NCBI RefSeq assembly: GCF_023718305.1
Contig: NZ_QEYO01000020.1
Span: 1 to 64,000, forward strand
Direction of reading: 5' to 3'
Source of the DNA: Gramella sp. AN32
GTDB taxonomy: Bacteria > Bacteroidota > Bacteroidia > Flavobacteriales > Flavobacteriaceae
Length of the DNA stretch: 64,000 nucleotides
The notes beneath the pieces were generated by a model. It saw only the letters and a list, made by a program, of their open reading frames with translations, ran no database searches and had not been told where the DNA came from. The position numbers were made by a program, and so were the translations under genes. This document shows, piece by piece, positions 10,475 through 19,379 of the stretch (the first letter of the stretch is position 1; every line of letters begins with the position of its first letter).

Positions 10475-10503
10475 TTGCTATTCTTAGATTTGTTTTAAAT
10501 TTG
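10475..10503 (+). promoter_or_regulatory. Bacteroidota-type promoter for tRNA-Gly
   Basis: TTG at 10475-10477, an 18-base spacer, then TAAATTTG at 10496-10503, fitting the flavobacterial TTG...TAnnTTTG consensus. Transcription would start near 10510, about 45 bases before the tRNA. The tRNA-Leu and the terminator behind it are probably in the same transcript. Confidence 0.6.
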
Positions 10504-10553
10504 CCTCCGCAATAAATGCTATGCCTTTGGGTTGGCAAACGTTCTTTAAAATC

Positions 10554-10626
10554 GCGAAAATAGCTCAGTTGGTAGAGCGCCACCTTGCCAAGGTGGAGGT
10601 CGCGGGTTCGAATCCCGTTTTTCGCT
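10554..10626 (+). tRNA. tRNA-Gly (anticodon GCC)
   Basis: Full cloverleaf: acceptor GCGAAAA pairs with TTTTCGC plus discriminator T; D arm AGCTCAGTTGGTAGAGC; anticodon stem CCACC/GGTGG around loop TTGCCAA (GCC at 10587-10589); T arm CGGGTTCGAATCCCG. CCA is not encoded. Confidence 0.97.
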
Positions 10627-10668
10627 CAACGATATAAAAATAAGTCCTATTTCACATAGGTTTATTTT

Positions 10669-10752
10669 GCTCGGGTGGTGGAATTGGTAGACACGTTGGA
10701 CTTAAAATCCAATGAACATTAGTTCGTACGGGTTCAAGTCCCGTCCCGAGTA
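10669..10752 (+). tRNA. tRNA-Leu (anticodon TAA)
   Basis: 84 nt with a long variable arm, as expected for class II tRNA. Acceptor GCTCGGG pairs with CCCGAGT (first pair G-T); anticodon stem TTGGA/TCCAA around loop CTTAAAA; T arm GGGTTCAAGTCCC. CCA is not encoded. Lies 42 bases after tRNA-Gly. Confidence 0.95.
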
Positions 10753-10755
10753 CTT

Positions 10756-10788
10756 AAAGCTCCTGCCAATGCGGGGGCTTTTTTGTTT
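10756..10788 (+). terminator. Terminator after the tRNA pair
   Basis: AGCTCCTGC and GCGGGGGCT pair (with G-T pairs) around CAAT, followed by a T run. Confidence 0.8.
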
Positions 10789-11046
10789 TTGAGGATTTCT
10801 ACGTCTTATTCCGAAATTCTTTTACTCGAAAAAATAAACAAAATTCTTAGATGCTTTAGAAAAGTAAATTTAGGCTTTTCATTATTTCATTCAAATCCGG
10901 ATGTAGTTTATTCCTGACACTTTACTGTGACAAATATGTCTACGGTTTATAATAAAGGCCTCCAAAAATCTATAAACTGTTGATTCTTTACTATAACTTC
11001 TACCAGGAGACAGGTGCAAGGATCATTATACTCGAAATGGATTTTT

Positions 11047-11088
11047 TTAGTTCTTATTTGCGAGAACTAAAAAAACTTTCTATATTTG
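11047..11088 (+). promoter_or_regulatory. Promoter and operator of the GbsR/MarR-type regulator gene
   Basis: A perfect inverted repeat TTAGTTCT-N8-AGAACTAA occupies 11047-11070. Its centre contains the minus-33 element TTG (11058-11060), which sits 20 bases from the minus-7 box TATATTTG (11081-11088). A repressor bound here would cover the minus-33 element. A near-identical repeat occurs at the efflux operon promoter (11578-11601). The remaining gap 10787-11046 shows no other gene or clear signal. Confidence 0.75.
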
Positions 11089-11096
11089 TCCCCTAT

Positions 11097-11558
11097 ATGA
11101 AAGATAAGCTAACAAATAAACAAAAAGAACTTATAGAGAGTTTCGGCGTTATTCAGGAAGGAATGGGGTTGTCACCAGCAGCAGCCCGGGTGGATGCTTT
11201 GCTTACCGTTGCCGATAGAATTGAATTAACCTTTGATGAAATTCGCGAATCACTTTCCCTGAGTAAGAGTGCTACCAGCAATGCCATCAATAATCTTTTA
11301 ATGCTTAAACGTATTGGCTACAAAACTAAACCTGGAGACCGTAAAAGATATTTTCATTCAAAACTAGGCCAATGGAGAAATTCTTTTAAAGAAAGTATGG
11401 AAGGCCTTACTACATATAACACGGTAATTAAAGAAATTCTTGAAAACAGGACAGACCATACAAAAGAATTTAACCAACAACTTAAAGATTTTACAGAATT
11501 CATTGAATACTATCAAAAAGAGAGTATAGACATCATTGAAAATTGGAAAAAAGCTTAA
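11097..11558 (+). CDS. GbsR/MarR-family transcriptional regulator
   Basis: 153 residues from the ATG at 11097 (MKDKLTNKQK). The frame is open further upstream to 10980, but that part would run through the promoter, and family members begin near this Met. LSPAAARVDALL and LTFDEIRESLSLSKSATSNAINNL form the winged helix-turn-helix typical of GbsR-like regulators; a helical C-terminus from about residue 100 would dimerise. It stands directly before a TolC-adaptor-RND operon and very probably represses it, and its own gene, through the paired inverted repeats. The predicted transcription start is only a few bases before the ATG, so the mRNA may be leaderless. Confidence 0.85.
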   Translation: MKDKLTNKQKELIESFGVIQEGMGLSPAAARVDALLTVADRIELTFDEIRESLSLSKSATSNAINNLLMLKRIGYKTKPGDRKRYFHSKLGQWRNSFKESMEGLTTYNTVIKEILENRTDHTKEFNQQLKDFTEFIEYYQKESIDIIENWKKA

Positions 11559-11572
11559 GCGATATTTTTTTA

Positions 11573-11601
11573 TAATTTTGGTTCTTTTATTTATGAACTA
11601 A
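11573..11601 (+). promoter_or_regulatory. Promoter box and operator of the RND efflux operon
   Basis: TAATTTTG at 11573-11580 fits the minus-7 consensus. Overlapping it, TTGGTTCT-N8-TGAACTAA (11578-11601) repeats the spacing and sequence of the site at 11047-11070, with one mismatch per arm. A protein bound here would block the minus-7/start region. No good minus-33 TTG lies 18-21 bases upstream. Confidence 0.65.
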
Positions 11602-11717
11602 AAAGTGAATACTTAACTATAAAAACTTCTCTTTGACGACAGACTATGAACACTCATCCACACCAATCCGCCATTTAAAGAAATATTTACTATTTCTCCT
11701 CTCTTTAAAGCATTTTT

Positions 11718-13106
11718 ATGAATTCTATGAAGCCATTTAAAATCAGCATAATGAAATTTATTTTTCTCACAGCTTTTTGTCTGTTAGGTCTTACCTCTAT
11801 TGCACAAGAATCTATAACTTTCAATACTATTGAAGAAACGATCAACTATGCTATAGAAAATAATAATAATCTTAAAGCCTCTCAAATTGATCAGGAAATC
11901 ATCCAGGCCCAGATTGCGGAAGTAAAAGGACAGGCACTCCCCCAAATAAACGCTAATGCCGGTTTTACAGATAATTTCTCCCTACAGGAACAACAATTGC
12001 CAGGTGAAATTTTTGGCGGTGAACCGGGAACTACTATAGGTGTCGCCTTTGGCAATCGCTACCAGTATGCTGCCGGGGTAAATGTGCAACAGCAATTGCT
12101 CGATTTCAAACTTTTCAATTCCATAAAAAGTACTACCGCACTTGCTGAACTTAGGAACCTGCAGACGCTGGTGACCACCCAGGACTTAATTGTAAATGTG
12201 ATCCAAACTTATATCCAGATACAGGTTTTTCAAAAGCAGGTGGAATTGTTGCAACAAAACTATAACCGTACAGATAACCTCATTGAACTTTCCAATGCTA
12301 AATATATGGAAGGCATTATAAAAAAACTAGACCTTAACCAACTGCTTGTAAACCGTTCCAACCTTAAAACACAAATCGAGGATGCTGTGTTCGGAAAAAA
12401 CCAGCAGATAAGGCTTTTTAAAGTTCTGCTGAATATCCCTATGGCTACCGAGGTCGTTTTAGTGGAAAAACTGGAAGATCGGGAACCCTATCCTCTGGGA
12501 ACTGAACTACTTTTGGAAGCGAACCTGGAATACCAACAACTGGATAAATCTATCGAGTTATCTATTATTGACCAAAAGCTTATCAAGGCAGAATATTTGC
12601 CAAAACTAGGTGCAAGTTTCGGGTACAATTATTTAGGACAGGCCAACGAATTCTTAGATTTTGATCCCAATCTTTATCAGGGACAATGGAGTGGTACCTG
12701 GGGGATTTCTGCGACTATCCCCATATTCGATGGCTTCCAACGGCGCAATCGTTTAAAACAAAAGGAATTTGTCACCGAACAGTTAGAACTGGACCAGGAA
12801 ACTTTAGAACTGAATATCCAGAAAGAATTTGGTGATGCAAGGGAACAATTGCTCCTAAGCAATTCCCAGATAGAGAGCCAGCTAAGGAATATGGAATTGG
12901 CCCAGGAAAACTATGATGGTATTAAAATCTCCTATAATGAAGGGGTTGCGAACCTAACGGAACTACTGGATTCTGAATTTGCCTTAAGACAGGCACAATC
13001 CAATTACCTTAATGCGCTCCTTCAGTCCAAAGTAGCCGAAGTCACTTTATTGAAATCCAGTGGCAGACTTTCTCAATTAATTGTAAATCCATCAGTAACA
13101 AACTAA
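11718..13106 (+). CDS. TolC-family outer membrane efflux protein
   Basis: 462 residues. A signal peptide ends near AQESITF (about residue 30); the rest has the duplicated TolC layout of long helices with beta-strand segments (ALPQINANAGFTDNF, LPKLGASFGYNYLGQ). The start at 11718 was kept, though the internal Met at 11751 (MKFIFLTAFCLLG) gives a cleaner signal peptide. It forms the outer membrane exit duct of the pump encoded by the next two genes, 41 bases downstream. Confidence 0.92.
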   Translation: MNSMKPFKISIMKFIFLTAFCLLGLTSIAQESITFNTIEETINYAIENNNNLKASQIDQEIIQAQIAEVKGQALPQINANAGFTDNFSLQEQQLPGEIFGGEPGTTIGVAFGNRYQYAAGVNVQQQLLDFKLFNSIKSTTALAELRNLQTLVTTQDLIVNVIQTYIQIQVFQKQVELLQQNYNRTDNLIELSNAKYMEGIIKKLDLNQLLVNRSNLKTQIEDAVFGKNQQIRLFKVLLNIPMATEVVLVEKLEDREPYPLGTELLLEANLEYQQLDKSIELSIIDQKLIKAEYLPKLGASFGYNYLGQANEFLDFDPNLYQGQWSGTWGISATIPIFDGFQRRNRLKQKEFVTEQLELDQETLELNIQKEFGDAREQLLLSNSQIESQLRNMELAQENYDGIKISYNEGVANLTELLDSEFALRQAQSNYLNALLQSKVAEVTLLKSSGRLSQLIVNPSVTN

Positions 13107-13111
13107 TTCTG

Positions 13112-13123
13112 CCTGCCGGCAGG
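13112..13123. repeat. Palindrome CCTGCCGGCAGG
   Basis: A 12-base perfect palindrome, GC-rich in an AT-rich gap between the tolC-like and adaptor genes. Such short palindromes recur as interspersed repeats in flavobacterial genomes; only one full copy is seen in this window. Confidence 0.4.
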
Positions 13124-13147
13124 TATCAACCGTATAAACACTATATA

Positions 13148-14215
13148 ATGAAAACAAGAAATATAATAATCATAGTTGTCGTGGCCCTAATTGGGGTTGT
13201 TGGGTACACCTTGTTCAATAACAAAAAAGAGATGAACGAGAAAGCGACCGCTATTCCTGAAGAATTTGCAATCCCTGTACAAACCGCCACCGTAGGGGCA
13301 AAAACCATATCTAATGGACTAACTGCTACTGGAGAATTTAAGGGCTGGGAAGAAGTGATGCTTGTGGCCGAATCCCAGGGAAGCATCCAAAACCTGCAGG
13401 TGGAAGAGGGACAGAAAATAAGAAAAGGACAAATTATCGCACGTGTAGATGCAGTTTCCCTTAGTTCACAATTAAGCAGCGCGCAGAGTGCTTTCGCAAA
13501 AGCGGAAAAAGATGTGGCACGTTATGAGCGCCTGTTAGAAGTAGGTGCCGTATCGCAAAGTGCTTTGGAAGACATTCGCATCCAGCGTGAAAATGCCCGG
13601 GCGAATATTGCCCAAATCAATCAACAATTGAGTTTTACGGTAGTGAAATCACCCATAGATGGTGTAGTGAATAATTTAATGGTCGAGGAAACCAGTTTTG
13701 TAATGCCGGGAAATGACATTGCCGAAATCGTACAGATAGACAGGCTGAAGATCGTGGTGAACATTGCGGAAAACAACCTTTCAAAAATTAAGGAAGGCCA
13801 GCAGGTTTCAGTAAAAACAGATGTATATCCTTTGGAAACCTTTCAAGGAATGGTTAGCAACATCAGTGTAAAGGCAGATGTCTCAAGAAAATTTCAAGTC
13901 ACTATTGAAGTAGATAATACCCAAGAGAATCAATTGCGCGCCGGTCTCTTTGCCGAGGTTAATTTTGACGCCTTAAAAATCAACGAGCAGGATGCAATGG
14001 TCATTCCTCGGGAAGCCATTGTGGGAAGTTTACAGAATCCTTCAGTATATATTGTAAAAGATAGCACGGTCACCCTTCAGAAAATCAACGCAGGTGCGGT
14101 TATCGATGGTGATGTGGTGGTACTTGATGGCTTGCAAAACGGGCAGCAAATCGTGACCAAAGGAATCATTAACCTTACTGAAGGAACAAAAATAAAAATC
14201 ATAAACAACAAGTAA
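13148..14215 (+). CDS. RND efflux periplasmic adaptor (HlyD/MFP family)
   Basis: 355 residues. One N-terminal membrane anchor (IIIIVVVALIGVVGYTLF) and no lipobox. A biotinyl-lipoyl-like half (VMLVAESQGSIQNLQVEEG), a helical hairpin around residues 95-160 (SAFAKAEKDVARYERLL), a second lipoyl half (SFTVVKSPIDGVVNNL), then a beta-barrel and membrane-proximal domain follow in the usual order. It bridges the RND pump and the TolC-like duct. Its stop is separated by one base from the pump start, so the two are translated together. Confidence 0.93.
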   Translation: MKTRNIIIIVVVALIGVVGYTLFNNKKEMNEKATAIPEEFAIPVQTATVGAKTISNGLTATGEFKGWEEVMLVAESQGSIQNLQVEEGQKIRKGQIIARVDAVSLSSQLSSAQSAFAKAEKDVARYERLLEVGAVSQSALEDIRIQRENARANIAQINQQLSFTVVKSPIDGVVNNLMVEETSFVMPGNDIAEIVQIDRLKIVVNIAENNLSKIKEGQQVSVKTDVYPLETFQGMVSNISVKADVSRKFQVTIEVDNTQENQLRAGLFAEVNFDALKINEQDAMVIPREAIVGSLQNPSVYIVKDSTVTLQKINAGAVIDGDVVVLDGLQNGQQIVTKGIINLTEGTKIKIINNK

Positions 14216-14216
14216 G

Positions 14217-17200
14217 ATGACTATCACAGAATTATCCGTAAAAAGACCTACGCTTGCCGTAGTTATCTTTACCATTGTTGCCCTCTTAGGGATTATTAGT
14301 TACACCAGCCTGGGTTATGAGCTGTTACCAAAAATCACCTCGCCCCAGCTTTCTATTAGCACCACCTATCCCGGAGCATCCCCCAGCGAAGTGGAGAATT
14401 CAGTAACCACGAATATCGAAGATGCGGTAAGTGCTCTGGAAGGGGTAAAAAACATCACCTCAACATCGCAGGAAGGTATTTCCATAGTTAATGTAGAATT
14501 GACCTATAATGCCGATGTTGACCAGGCTTTGCAGGATGCCCAGCGAAAAGTAAACAATATCGTGGGCCAGTTGCCAGACCAGGTAAACCAACCGAGTGTT
14601 GACCAGTTTTCGTTTGATGATCTACCTATTATGCGTTTGGGTGTCTCTTCGGAAATGGATGTGACAGAATTTAATGATCTGGTTGAAAATGACATTAAGG
14701 AAACGCTTTCCCGAATAGAAGGAGTTGCCCGGGTACAGGTTATTGGTGGCAATGAGCGGGAAATCCGTGTAAATGTAGATAGGGATAAGTTGAAAGGCTA
14801 TGGATTGAGTATCCTTCAGGTAACCCAGGCCATTTCAGCGGCCAACCTGGACTTTCCTACGGGAAATATCAAGAACGACAAACAACAGGTAACGGTTCGG
14901 CTTTCAGGAAAATTCCAGGATGTAGAAGATATTAAAGGTCTGGAAATTACCACTGGCAACGGCGCAAGTGTTCGTATAGAGGACATCGCCGAAGTTTACG
15001 ATACTACCAAAGAGGTGACCACTATTTCCAGGATAGATGGGATTAGCTCCATTGGATTGACCATTTCCAAACAAAGTGATGGTAATACGGTGCAGGTAGC
15101 TGAAGATATTAAAGCTGAAATTGCAAAAATTGAAGAAGAATATGCCGATAAAAACTTAAACATAGCTGTTGCCCAGGATAGTTCTGTATTTACCTTAGAA
15201 GCTGCCAATGCGGTGATATTTGACCTGATGCTCGCGGTTGGGTTGGTAGCCATCATCATGCTGTTTTTTCTGCGGAGTTGGAAAGATTCAATTATTGTGA
15301 TGGTATCCATCCCGGTTTCTATCGTGGCTACTTTTATTGCCATGAACCTTTTGGGGTATACATTAAACCTGATGACCTTATTGGGGCTTTCCCTGGTAGT
15401 CGGGATCCTGGTGGATGACAGTATTGTAGTTTTGGAACAAATCCATGCCGAAATGGAAAAAGGGAAAAGCCGTTGGGATGCGGCGATGGAAAGCTGGAAA
15501 AAAATCGGGCTTTCTGTAATGTCCATTACCCTGGTGTTAATTGCCGTGTTCCTGCCCATTACTTTTGTGACCGGACTTATTGCGGACCTTTTAAAACAGT
15601 TTGCGGTAGTAGTTGCTTTTGCAACTGGCATCTCGCTAATTGTTTCCTTTACGCTAACCCCCTTATTGTCTTCCCGCTTTTCAGAAGTTATAACCCTGGA
15701 CAAAAAGAAAATGTTACACAGGCCTTTGATCGCTTTTGAAAACTTCCTAACCGGCGTTAACACTATTTATAAAAACATCTTACAATGGACGCTTTCCCGT
15801 AAGCGTATTACGGCTTTTTCATTGTTGTTTCTGGTTCTTGCCTCGCTATCATTATTGGCATTCGGTTTTATAGGAAGTGAATTTGTAAAGAATGGCGATA
15901 ATGGTGAATTTATCGTGGAATTAGAATTGCCCAAGGAATCCACTATTGAAGAAACCAACCTCGCCACTCTTGCTGTTGAAGATATACTGCTGAAAGATGA
16001 AATTGTCTCTTCCGTATTTTCTACGGTGGGTACAGGAACAGGCGGTGGTGGAAATTCTTCAAATCTGGCCCAGATAAATGCTAAAATGATAAGCCCCGAT
16101 GAGCGCAGCATCACTTCGGAACAGTTTGCCAGGGATATCAAGATCAAATTGACCAAAAATATTCCCGGGGTGAAATTTAAAACAGCTGCCGTGGGGATGG
16201 TTGGCGGAAGCACCGCAGGGCCTATTCAGGTTTTACTTACAGGTAGCGATATAGATGTTTTAATGGATACTGCGGAAGAAGTAAAGCGTACCATTGAAGG
16301 CGTAAACAGCACAAGAGAAGTTGAGCTTTCTGCCAAAGGAGGGAATCCAGAAGTTGCCATCACTGTAGACCGTGATAAAATGGCTGCATTAAATCTTACC
16401 ATGAGCACCGTTGGTAATACGATGCAAAACGCTTTTGCCGGTAATACACAGTATAAATTTCGTGATGGCGAAAATGAATATGATATCAACGTAAAGCTGG
16501 ATCAGTTTGATCGTCAGAATATAGAGGACATACGAAAAGTCACATTTCTAAATTCAACGGGCGAGTTAATAGAATTACAACAATTTGCCGCAGTAGATCA
16601 ATCTACCGGTCCTTCCAAATTACAACGGGACAACAAGCGCAGTAGCGTGAGCATTGGCGCACAGGTAGTGGGACGTCCCGTGGGAACAGTTTCTACAGAG
16701 GTGCAAACGGCCATTGAACAAATGGAAATGCCGGAAGGTGTCGAATTTGAAATGGGCGGTGATTTGGAAAGCCAGACGGAAGCTTTTGCCAGTTTAGGCT
16801 TGGCGTTGCTTATGTCTATTGTACTGGTGTACCTAATTATGGTGGCACTTTATGAAAGTTATGCCTACCCATTGGTGGTCATGTTCTCTGTGCCTACGGC
16901 GATGATTGGCGCTTTCTTAATCCTGGCATTGTTCCAGGAAAGTTTAGGTGTATTTACATTTCTGGGATTGATTATGCTGGTAGGATTGGTTATTAAAAAC
17001 GCGATCTTAATTGTGGATGCCGCCAATCAATTTAAAAAAGATGGGATGGAAAGTGTGGAAGCTGTAGTAAATGCTGGACTTTCCAGGTTACGCCCAATCT
17101 TAATGACGACCCTCGCCATGGTAATTGCGATGATCCCTATTGCCTTTGCAGCAGGGGCTGGAGCAGAATGGAAAAACGGACTGGCGATGGTACTTATTGG

Positions 17201-17348
17201 GGGACTTACCAGTTCCCTGATTTTCACTGTTATTATTGTTCCGGTAATGTATGTGGTTATAGACATCTGGAAAGGAGATATCAAAAGAAAAGAGGCTAAA
17301 GCTAAAGCCCATGATATTTCAGAATTACAAGTACATACAGCTCATTGA
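14217..17348 (+). CDS. RND-family efflux transporter (AcrB/HAE1-like)
   Basis: 1043 residues with the RND pattern: N-terminal membrane segment, large periplasmic loop, six helices, then a duplicate. TM4 carries the proton-relay Asp pair (GILVDDSIVVLE). Length and the absence of metal-site motifs favour the hydrophobe/amphiphile (HAE) branch over CzcA-type metal pumps. The large second loop contains a Gly-rich stretch (GTGTGGGGNSSN). It exports drugs or toxic lipophiles by proton antiport together with the two upstream products. Two small membrane protein genes and mscS follow on the same strand. Confidence 0.95.
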   Translation: MTITELSVKRPTLAVVIFTIVALLGIISYTSLGYELLPKITSPQLSISTTYPGASPSEVENSVTTNIEDAVSALEGVKNITSTSQEGISIVNVELTYNADVDQALQDAQRKVNNIVGQLPDQVNQPSVDQFSFDDLPIMRLGVSSEMDVTEFNDLVENDIKETLSRIEGVARVQVIGGNEREIRVNVDRDKLKGYGLSILQVTQAISAANLDFPTGNIKNDKQQVTVRLSGKFQDVEDIKGLEITTGNGASVRIEDIAEVYDTTKEVTTISRIDGISSIGLTISKQSDGNTVQVAEDIKAEIAKIEEEYADKNLNIAVAQDSSVFTLEAANAVIFDLMLAVGLVAIIMLFFLRSWKDSIIVMVSIPVSIVATFIAMNLLGYTLNLMTLLGLSLVVGILVDDSIVVLEQIHAEMEKGKSRWDAAMESWKKIGLSVMSITLVLIAVFLPITFVTGLIADLLKQFAVVVAFATGISLIVSFTLTPLLSSRFSEVITLDKKKMLHRPLIAFENFLTGVNTIYKNILQWTLSRKRITAFSLLFLVLASLSLLAFGFIGSEFVKNGDNGEFIVELELPKESTIEETNLATLAVEDILLKDEIVSSVFSTVGTGTGGGGNSSNLAQINAKMISPDERSITSEQFARDIKIKLTKNIPGVKFKTAAVGMVGGSTAGPIQVLLTGSDIDVLMDTAEEVKRTIEGVNSTREVELSAKGGNPEVAITVDRDKMAALNLTMSTVGNTMQNAFAGNTQYKFRDGENEYDINVKLDQFDRQNIEDIRKVTFLNSTGELIELQQFAAVDQSTGPSKLQRDNKRSSVSIGAQVVGRPVGTVSTEVQTAIEQMEMPEGVEFEMGGDLESQTEAFASLGLALLMSIVLVYLIMVALYESYAYPLVVMFSVPTAMIGAFLILALFQESLGVFTFLGLIMLVGLVIKNAILIVDAANQFKKDGMESVEAVVNAGLSRLRPILMTTLAMVIAMIPIAFAAGAGAEWKNGLAMVLIGGLTSSLIFTVIIVPVMYVVIDIWKGDIKRKEAKAKAHDISELQVHTAH

Positions 17349-17382
17349 TGAACAAAGGATCAAATAAAAGAATAATACTAAA

Positions 17383-17541
17383 ATGAATAAAAGTTCATGG
17401 GTGATTTATGGCGGGATTGTTATTGGCCTTGGGGCCGGATTATTCCAATTGCTTCAATCTCCTTTAGCTTTTGTGAGTATTATAATTCTGGGCCTCGCCA
17501 TAGGTTTAATTTTCTCAGCGGTTCTGTCAAAATTTAAATAA
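17383..17541 (+). CDS. Small two-helix membrane protein (52 aa), downstream of the RND pump
   Basis: ATG at 17383 gives MNKSSWVIYGGIVIGLGAGL... ending SAVLSKFK. Residues 7-24 and 30-48 are hydrophobic, predicting two membrane helices with a short loop (LQSP). It begins 35 bases after the RND stop, on the same strand, so it is probably in the efflux transcript. I do not recognise a family. Size and position recall AcrZ, the 49-residue partner of AcrB in E. coli, though AcrZ has one helix, so this is analogy only. Confidence 0.6.
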   Translation: MNKSSWVIYGGIVIGLGAGLFQLLQSPLAFVSIIILGLAIGLIFSAVLSKFK

Positions 17542-17640
17542 ACAAATGGTTCCAGACCTTTCAGTTTTTGTCGAAAGACAGGCTTTGGTTGATGGCTAAT
17601 AACTGGAAGGTTTTGGAAACCAGAAAAAGTTTCAATAAAA

Positions 17641-17823
17641 ATGAGAAAATTTGTATATATATCGGGAGCATTATTTAGTTCCATAACCTTATTGTCTTTT
17701 CTATTTAAGCTGCTTCAACTACAAGGAGCTCAAACTTTATTAATAACTGGATTTATGGGGATAGCCTTGATTTATATTCCACTATATGCCATATACAAAT
17801 ACAATAAAAACAAGCAAAAATGA
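17641..17823 (+). CDS. Small membrane protein with GldL-like hairpin (60 aa)
   Basis: MRKFVYISGALFSSITLLSF begins a protein with two hydrophobic helices (about 5-24 and 32-52). The LFKLLQLQGAQTLLITGF stretch resembles the LFKIMHWPGA-type motif in the membrane part of GldL and its small Bacteroidota relatives. It lacks the long cytoplasmic part of true GldL, so it should not be named as a gliding motility motor. Its stop overlaps the mscS start by four bases (ATGA), indicating translational coupling. Confidence 0.65.
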   Translation: MRKFVYISGALFSSITLLSFLFKLLQLQGAQTLLITGFMGIALIYIPLYAIYKYNKNKQK

Positions 17824-18935
17824 TAGAATTCTGGAATACCCATCAAGAAGCAATTATCTACGCAATTATCGTAGTTGGTATTGTATTGTTTTTGCGTTTT
17901 TTAACCAGACTACTTCATAAATGGTTGGAAAAACGTTTTATAGGTAGGTACCCTAATGAAGAACCTTCCACGATGCATCTTGTTCAAAAAATACTTAATG
18001 CACTTTGGGTTGTGCTAGGGTTATTGGCCCTGGCATTTATTTTTATTGATGAAGAGCAATACAAAGCGGCTACTCAAAATTTTTATCTCGTATTTTACCT
18101 AGGTATAGTTGCCGTGATTACTCTAGTTACGGTTTCCCTGGTACAAACCTGGTTTAAAAGAACTATTAATCAAAGAAGTGCAGAAAATCAGGATATCACT
18201 AGTTATAAATTTTTGAGGTACATCGCCATTTTTGGGGTTTATTTTATAGGAGCCTTATTAATCCTTATCGCTTTTGAATCGATGCGCAGTTTTGCCGCTA
18301 CGGCTTTAGGTGGGGCTGGAGTTTTGGCAGTAGTGGTTGGTGTTGCTTCACAAGAGGCACTTTCCAATTTGGTTGGCGGATTGTTCATCATTTCTTTCAA
18401 ACCTTTCAAATTAGGTGACATTATTAAAGTAGATGAGTCTATGGTGGGAACGGTTACAGATATTACCCTGCGCCATACCGTAATAAGAAATTACGAGAAT
18501 AAGATGATCGTGATCCCCAACGCGATCATCAATAAAGAGAAATTGATCAACTACGATTTAGGCGAACGCATGTGTTGCCAATGGGTGGAAGTAGGGATTT
18601 CTTATGATAGTGATATAGACCTGGCCAAGCATATTATGCGGGAAGAATGTGAAGACCATCCCAATCTCATGGACCATCGCAGTGAACTGGACAAATACAA
18701 TAATAAAAAGAAAGTCCTTGTACGGGTGATAGGCCTGGATGATTCAGCAGTGACCTTACGCGCCTGGGCCTGGGCAAGCAATTTCGAAGAAGCTTTCCAA
18801 ATGAAATGTGATTTATACGAAAGTATTAAAAAACGCTTTGACCGGGAAGGAATTTCTATTCCATTTCCACATAGGACTATGGTTTTTAAAGAAAAACAAT
18901 TGGAAGAACTAGTGGGATTGAATAAGGAAAAATAA
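17820..18935 (+). CDS. MscS-family mechanosensitive ion channel
   Basis: 371 residues. Four or so N-terminal helices are followed by the pore-lining TM3, rich in Ala/Gly (AATALGGAGVLAVVVGVASQEALSNLVGG, about residues 158-188; quoted here only as position and composition), then the MscS beta domain (GTVTDITLRHTVIRNYENK with VIPNAI) and an alpha/beta C-terminal vestibule. It opens under membrane tension and releases solutes during hypo-osmotic shock. Translationally coupled to the 60-residue protein upstream; its position after an efflux operon may be read-through rather than functional linkage. Confidence 0.93.
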   Translation: MIEFWNTHQEAIIYAIIVVGIVLFLRFLTRLLHKWLEKRFIGRYPNEEPSTMHLVQKILNALWVVLGLLALAFIFIDEEQYKAATQNFYLVFYLGIVAVITLVTVSLVQTWFKRTINQRSAENQDITSYKFLRYIAIFGVYFIGALLILIAFESMRSFAATALGGAGVLAVVVGVASQEALSNLVGGLFIISFKPFKLGDIIKVDESMVGTVTDITLRHTVIRNYENKMIVIPNAIINKEKLINYDLGERMCCQWVEVGISYDSDIDLAKHIMREECEDHPNLMDHRSELDKYNNKKKVLVRVIGLDDSAVTLRAWAWASNFEEAFQMKCDLYESIKKRFDREGISIPFPHRTMVFKEKQLEELVGLNKEK

Positions 18936-19022
18936 TCACAGGGGAATTTCTGGCCGATTTGAAGATTCTGATTGTTTATGGGCCTATGAGAATTCGAAAA
19001 ACAGGTATTTATCCTGAAATTA

Positions 19023-19379
19023 TTAATTCTGATCTTGAATGCTATATACCATTACCTCTTCATTATTCGGTACCACTGCCAAAATGTTTCTACCTTTATT
19101 TTAAGGTCTGGTGTGGGTTTAATTTGCTTATTAAAAGGATCAATGCCAAAATCTGATACCAGTTTGAAATTGTTTAAATCCTGAACAAGTAAACCTTTTA
19201 AAGAAGAATAATCTCCATGATACGTATATACAGTAAAGCTGTTTCCACTTATTAAAAGTTGTGTTTCTCCCGTTAATTCAATTTGCTGAAAAGAAGTGAT
19301 GGGGTGCCAATTGAAAGGCACATAATTATTTTTGTTAACGAGAACCATCAGAAGCGAATCTTAATCGTAGTGAGGCCCT
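19023..19379 (-). pseudogene. Broken 3' fragment of a VCBS/UnbV lipoprotein gene
   Basis: On the minus strand a frame encodes TSFQQIELTGETQLLISGNS and LLVQDLNNFKLVSDFGID, closely matching the last ~90 residues of the intact lipoprotein at 23876-27115. A one-base deletion near 19087 shifts the frame; reading on in the shifted frame gives NILAVVPNNEEVMVY and stops at 19023-19025, matching NILFVLPNNGEVMSY of the intact copy. An in-frame stop also lies upstream near 19360, so no intact product is possible. It lies immediately behind the NagB/AgaI gene. It is either what remains of a second paralogue or a partial duplication. Confidence 0.85.

Noticed and set aside
14996..15763. 255-codon open frame antisense to the RND pump gene
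   Set aside because: It mirrors the codon pattern of the pump gene, has no family-like motifs, and its opposite frame is clearly the real protein.
17641..17823. Calling this gene gldL (gliding motor)
   Set aside because: Only the two-helix membrane part is present, and gldK/M/N are absent.
18959..19156. 65-codon plus-strand frame after mscS
   Set aside because: It is antisense to the degenerate VCBS fragment and has no plausible protein features.
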